The position numbers and the translations under genes are program-made. From Cymodocea nodosa (Eukaryota > Streptophyta > Magnoliopsida > Alismatales > Cymodoceaceae), in assembly GCA_036874045.1 (NCBI GenBank), contig CM072341.1, positions 16,008,501 to 16,072,500 of the forward strand: a DNA stretch of 64,000 bases, given 5' to 3'. Below are positions 59,152 to 64,000 of this stretch, in pieces; position 1 is the stretch's first letter, and each line of letters starts with the position of its first letter. The notes beneath the pieces were generated by a model. The model saw only the letters and a list, made by a program, of their open reading frames with translations. It did not search any database and was not told where the DNA came from.

Positions 59152-61201
59152 CGGCACACAACCACACAAGGGGAAGGCTAAGAAGCAGACGACGTTTAGG
59201 AATTCGAGGCAGACGTCATAGACGGGCGGAGATGTGGGAAAGAGGCGGAGGGTGTGCTTGGATCTCGGCTGTGCGTCGATTTGGATCTGTGTCCTCTTTC
59301 AAGTACTACTGCTAACCTCATCACGACGTGCTGTGATGATGTGCCTGCACAATAAACCACTCGCAGATTATTTTTTGACTACATGAAATGTAATAATCCA
59401 GCACTACTACTGTTATCTTTGACAATGATTGCGATTTAAACACAGTTTATGATTCAAACTTTTGTTGACGTTGTCTCCGTATAATTTGACTATACCAAAT
59501 TGTACCTTTTTTATATTACTTGCAATTTTGATATAAGGAATCTACTTTATTTTATATTCTTAGATTTTTTTGATTATCCATAGTAATTCTATAATCAATA
59601 TATTAAAATTTTATCTGATTTTTTACATCTTATTAATAAAAAAAACGTATCATTGAATGGCAATTTACCACGGTCTAAAAAAAATCAAATCTACCGTATC
59701 AGTCAATAACACAGTTGGACTGAATTAAACTGTATTAACATGGTCGGATTTAGTCTAATTGATATCTCTGACAAGATATAAAAATAAGTTTGGCTTATTA
59801 AAAAAAGTATATATATATATATATTTTTCTAACAATGTTTTTAGATCGAATAGTAACTTTTTTAAATACAATGTATAAACAATACATCTATCTGATGGTG
59901 ATTATTGAAAAAGACAACATATTTATTTTTATACGTGGTTGAAATAATTATTATTAAAGACCTCAGACAAGTGTATTAAAGAAAGAAAACACACTTGAGT
60001 TAGATTTTTAAGTTTAAACTATTTGACAATGTGTCAGATCTTGTAAAAGTTAAAATCAATGAGCAAATCCTGATATTTCGTTAAACCTCTAATTTGTAAT
60101 AAAGATTAAAAAAGTTGTCCCCAGATAAGATAAGATAAGATAAGATGCCCCATCATTCACAAATACACACAACTTGCTAGAAAATTCCCAAAGGTGAGGC
60201 TAATGACTAGTGGTGCATCGTTGTAGGGCAATATATAATTCTCTCTAAGGTTTGCGTCTAGCAATCAAAATTTCAACCTCATTCTCTGTTGCAATACATG
60301 AAATGATGAATTTACCTTTACATTAATCAAAACAGTATAACAAGCAAAAGGTAATGTCAGTTTCTGATTATAAACATTTCTTCGTAAATTTACACTCAAC
60401 AACCATCCACCCAAGGTTGTCTTGCCAAATGCAACAAATGCTACGGAAATATTGTCTCCAATGATCCAAATTTAAGCTTTGTGAGTTCCATTCCATTACT
60501 TACCCACCTCGCGTCAATGCCCCTTTTGAACCTGCCTTACTTGATGGGGGCTTTTCCTATCTAATTTTTTAGTATCTAGTAAGTAAATGAAATGCTTCAC
60601 GTTGTGCCCTAGTCCTTTGTGTTACTACTCCCATTGGCTTTCATCGTTGGCACCAATTCGGCTTGTGGCAAAACTTGGAACCGGCCACTGCTTGTGTTCG
60701 TTTCATGTGCTCAATCTGCTGCTTCAGGAGTTGAGGCTTAAATATTCCCAAAGGAGTGAAGTTTTCTTAAGGAAAATAAAGGAATGGTATCTTGATAATT
60801 GAAATATTAAAGAAAATTAGTAATACGGAAGTCGTATGATATCTAACGGTAGATCATGAATATGGGGAGTTCTGTCCATGCACCATATAATTAGACAGAT
60901 TCGGTGCTGCACACTAATCTAAACACCATTAGAAGATTGATTCTGCAAGGAAGGTACGTACATGGAGATTCACCTCTCAAAACTTTTGACAATGGTAAGA
61001 GAAGTTTTACAAAACATTCAGAATCACTGGAAGCTTACAAGCAATTAATTTTGACAACTCCAGTAACATACAAGTAATCATGAAATTATTATTGATAACA
61101 CAAATAATAAATCCTCATTTTTTGGAGGACTGATTTGACTAGATATTAAACCCTAGTTACTGATGGTGTCATTCCATTATGGTGTTCCTTGCAACTAACA
61201 A
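59152..61201. other. Intergenic between LRR 5' end and eIF6 3' end
   Basis: 59152-59290 is GC-rich and fits the LRR gene 5' UTR and promoter. The remainder is AT-rich with a (GATAA)n run at 60123-60146. The 71-codon frame at 60587-60802 has no recognisable domain. No gene is seen. Confidence 0.55.
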
Positions 61202-63959
61202 TCAAACATACTTGTCGATGAGCGACTTTCTCATCTCATTGACAATGGCACTTGGTTGGGACTCCCTCAACTTGAACACATTTTCTATGACGGACAACTC
61301 CGTGGCAGTGGTGTCTGACCCACAGAAGGCTATCCAGTCATTGACGGTCATGCCTGCAGCAATGACCTCACTACCTCTGTTCACGGTTCCCGCGACCATT
61401 GGCACTTGAAGAAGTGTTGAAAGTTCGTCAAGATCTTCAATTGATGTGTGAGGATGGACCTGTTGCAGAAGTCACTTACATAAGATCACAAGCTACAAAA
61501 AGATACCACCCACGTAATATGGAGGAGCAATACTTCAGTTACATACCAGGCCACCTCTATTGGAGAAAGCACAATAGCTACCTACTAGAATATTTCCAGC
61601 AATTGTCTGCCTAAAGACTTCTACACCAAGAACATCTGCAATGAGCTCTTCAGTTTCCTGGTATTCAAGTAAAACTAATAAATTCAGAATGTATAAATGC
61701 ATTACTTCGCTCATATTACAAAAAGAATCATTAGTTTAAATATCAGTATGATGTAAGAAAAATTTCATGTCCAAAAATATTTTTACTTGCAGCACACCAA
61801 TGAATAAATACATGGTAAGCATTGACACAACAGTAAAAGTACTTAGTTGTGACTTAAAGACTACAAGTTCAAATTCTAGAAATCAATCTCTCAATTTATG
61901 AAGGTAATGCTGAATACAATTGAGCCCTTTCTAGATCACATATTGATAAGAACCTTGTGTACTAGATTTACACTTTTTTAGCATGCCAATGGATATCTGA
62001 CTTGTTTGTTAACCTAGGAATAATTAGAATTCCAATTGTACACAATCATACTTCCATAAATAAAAAGACTATGCATTAAGATTCAAACTCATAAACAAAA
62101 AAATAAACAATCGTAAAAATAAAACAATCTTAACCAAATACATGAAATTTAGGCATGATCGCTCATAAACAGTAACAAGAGAATAAGCATACCTTATCCA
62201 AATCAGTATGTGCGAGAGCAACATGGTCATTGCAAGCTATACAGTTACCCAAAGCAGACAACCTTTCATCAATTCGCTGAGCAATAACTTGGTCGGGTAA
62301 GCTGTTCCTTAGGTGTTGAAGCTCTAGGAGAACATGATAACAAGGACATAAAAAGCAATGAAAAATAATTAAGATACCAATAAGCAGTGAGACTAGAGTA
62401 AATTGAACAAAGAGGTCAATTACATTAAATTTTACATATTAACGTAATGAATTTATGTGCATTTGTACCACAAAAATTCACAACTGCAACAGGGTAAAAT
62501 AGTTTTATACAATATAAAGTACAAATTATCCCAGAAAGGGAACAAGACTGCCAAGCCTGAAACAAACAACAATCATTCAAATTTCCAACAATCTGAGAAT
62601 GGCTGGACGAGGACAAAAGTATCAAAGACGGGGATTCCTGATTTCCATTCCAACAAGTACCAAAAGCAAGAGTTCCCGTATGTTGGGTAATTGAGGAACT
62701 CCTAACCTTGGTATAATAAGGGGATTAATCTTGGTGCATATTATAAACCCCAAATCCATTGTATCATTCAATTTTACAGTATAAGAAAGGAATAGGGGAA
62801 AGGACTAGCTCAATTTTTGTGAAATAACATTATTTGCCCTTATTTCAACAGAGGTAGCATGAACCTCTCCCTCTTCCATAGAACTACTTATCTCTTGGTT
62901 CAATCTAATATCAAGCAAGTCCGAATTACTTGAATACTTGTTTGAAAAGTTGCTCCAATTGGTGTGTCATATCTATATCGAATGTTTCAAGTTTGGTCGG
63001 TCAAACCCAATTTCCAAAAGGAAATAATAGTTTCCATATGAAGGAAACTGTTTTGTGAAAAAATGGCATCCATGATTGAAATTACCAATTTTTACTTCAA
63101 ATAAGTAAAACAAAGTAACATACTGATATGAAAAGAATACTACTACCATGTAGAAAGAAATAAGTTTGTATTTGATCACTTGGCATGTATCTGATTTACA
63201 AAAAAAAACATAGAGGTGCCTCTAGGTAACATTACCTAGAGGCCCCCTTTATTTTTAAAATTTTAATTTCAAAATCGAAATCTAATTATATTATTAATTA
63301 ATTAATCTACGATAATTATAACATTACCTAGGCAACTTAACTTGATTATATTCGTTAAGATTTGTTTATTGCAAAAATCAATGATCGGAATTTAACAAAA
63401 ATTAGTAAATTCTAAGAATCCTATATCAATACTTATCTAAACTGAATAAATCATACATTTATAATCATCTAGTCTATATGGTTACTTTTACCTCTCATAT
63501 ATTTATGAGCGGATACAAGAATGTCTCTGGGAACTTTACATAGAGGCACCTTTTAGGAAAATTGCCCTGTTTAATTTATTATATTTTGATCAAAAGTTTC
63601 CCTGAAAATTTGCAACACCCCCCCATTTACATGTTTTCATTCAGGGTTTCAAAACTTAGAAATGAAATCAGACCTAAGCCAACTATAGAATATGCAACAA
63701 ACTGACCAACTGATCGGGTGATCAGATCAGTAGATTAGCTTGGACAAGTAATACATGAGGCTGCAAGTTAATTAATTGGATAATCAACAACCTACCTTAG
63801 AAACGCAAGTAGCCTGTTCTCATATGAAGCAACCAAACATTCAAAACTTTCATTCAAGGGCACTTGAAGTTCCCGTACTCAAAAAAGGTAGAGACAACCG
63901 ATGAGAAAGTTCACCTTGGTCTGTTGTAGTATGCGGCACGAGGAGTCCATTTTTGTTTC
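61202..63959 (-). CDS. EIF6: Eukaryotic translation initiation factor 6 (eIF6), 3' part
   Basis: Four exons are seen: 63915-63959 ([14 protein letters not shown]), 62193-62323 ([20 protein letters not shown]...), 61547-61657 ([20 protein letters not shown]...) and 61202-61459 ([20 protein letters not shown]...SLIDKYV, TGA). All joins keep phase and the sequence is unmistakable eIF6. About the first 70 residues lie beyond the right window edge. eIF6 is an anti-association factor that binds the 60S subunit and works in nucleolar 60S biogenesis. Sequence conservation is typical of a functional copy ([61 protein letters not shown]). The intron at 62324-63914 carries a candidate MITE. Confidence 0.96.
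63214..63551. mobile_element. Candidate MITE in an eIF6 intron
   Basis: The left end aggtgcctctaggtaa and the reverse complement of the right end (aggtgcctctatgtaa) form terminal inverted repeats of about 16 bp around a 338-bp AT-rich noncoding core. The left end also contains a near-perfect palindrome cctctaggtaa/ttacctagagg (63219-63243). The target duplication is unclear. Confidence 0.55.
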
Positions 63960-64000
63960 CTGTAACGTGACAATGGAAAATAAGAAAGGCTTGTATAAAA

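Overview
This is nuclear DNA of a flowering plant. Genes are split by GT-AG introns into exons that match plant families (X8/callose-binding protein, GAUT-type GT8 glycosyltransferase, plant heparanase-like GH79, mitochondrial PPR protein, plant LRR protein, eIF6). The gaps are AT-rich and hold fossil Ty1/copia, Ty3/gypsy, hAT and PIF/Harbinger elements. The species cannot be fixed from the window; a non-grass monocot is only an impression. No prokaryotic, organellar, CRISPR or convincing RNA-gene signal was seen.

Layout: (1) 1-1107, 3' end of a HAD-superfamily hydrolase (HDHD3-like), plus strand. (2) 877-13324, a head-to-tail tandem segmental duplication. Each unit carries the last HDHD3 exon, spacer, and a minus-strand X8-domain GPI-anchored protein gene. 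Unit A (877-6227) later gained a Ty1/copia fragment. Unit B (6228-13324) gained a 2.77 kb foldback element, and its X8 gene has a 39-bp minisatellite expanded in frame from one unit to about 13. (3) 15105-19803, a six-exon PPR gene (minus strand) with a gypsy fossil in intron 1. (4) 19804-25000, AT-rich gap with a PIF/Harbinger fossil. (5) 25287-25514, a 75-aa basic protein gene. (6) 27468-32834, a nine-exon heparanase-like gene, plus strand, with one GC-AG intron. (7) 34910-42969, a six-exon GAUT13/14-type gene, minus strand, with a copia fossil and a MITE in its 4.2 kb intron 3. (8) 46753-59151, an eleven-exon LRR protein gene, minus strand. Its 9.1 kb intron 3 contains a complete-ended copia element (51114-57856, TSD AGTAC), itself interrupted by a hAT element (51559-53275, 8-bp TSD). 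(9) 61202-63959, the 3' part of eIF6, minus strand, running off the right edge.

Exon junctions for the eight main genes were worked out by hand. All joins keep phase, and full-length totals are multiples of three: X8-A 169 aa, X8-B 312 aa, PPR 621 aa, heparanase-like 545 aa, GAUT 531 aa, LRR 337 aa. There is no operon-like organisation. Several genes (X8/PDCB-like, heparanase-like, GAUT, LRR) act at the cell wall, apoplast or in Golgi wall-polymer synthesis, but nothing here shows that this grouping is functional. The most unusual item is the expanded Pro/Thr/Ser/Gly linker of the second X8 protein, which turns a short GPI spacer into a long repeat domain resembling an arabinogalactan-protein.
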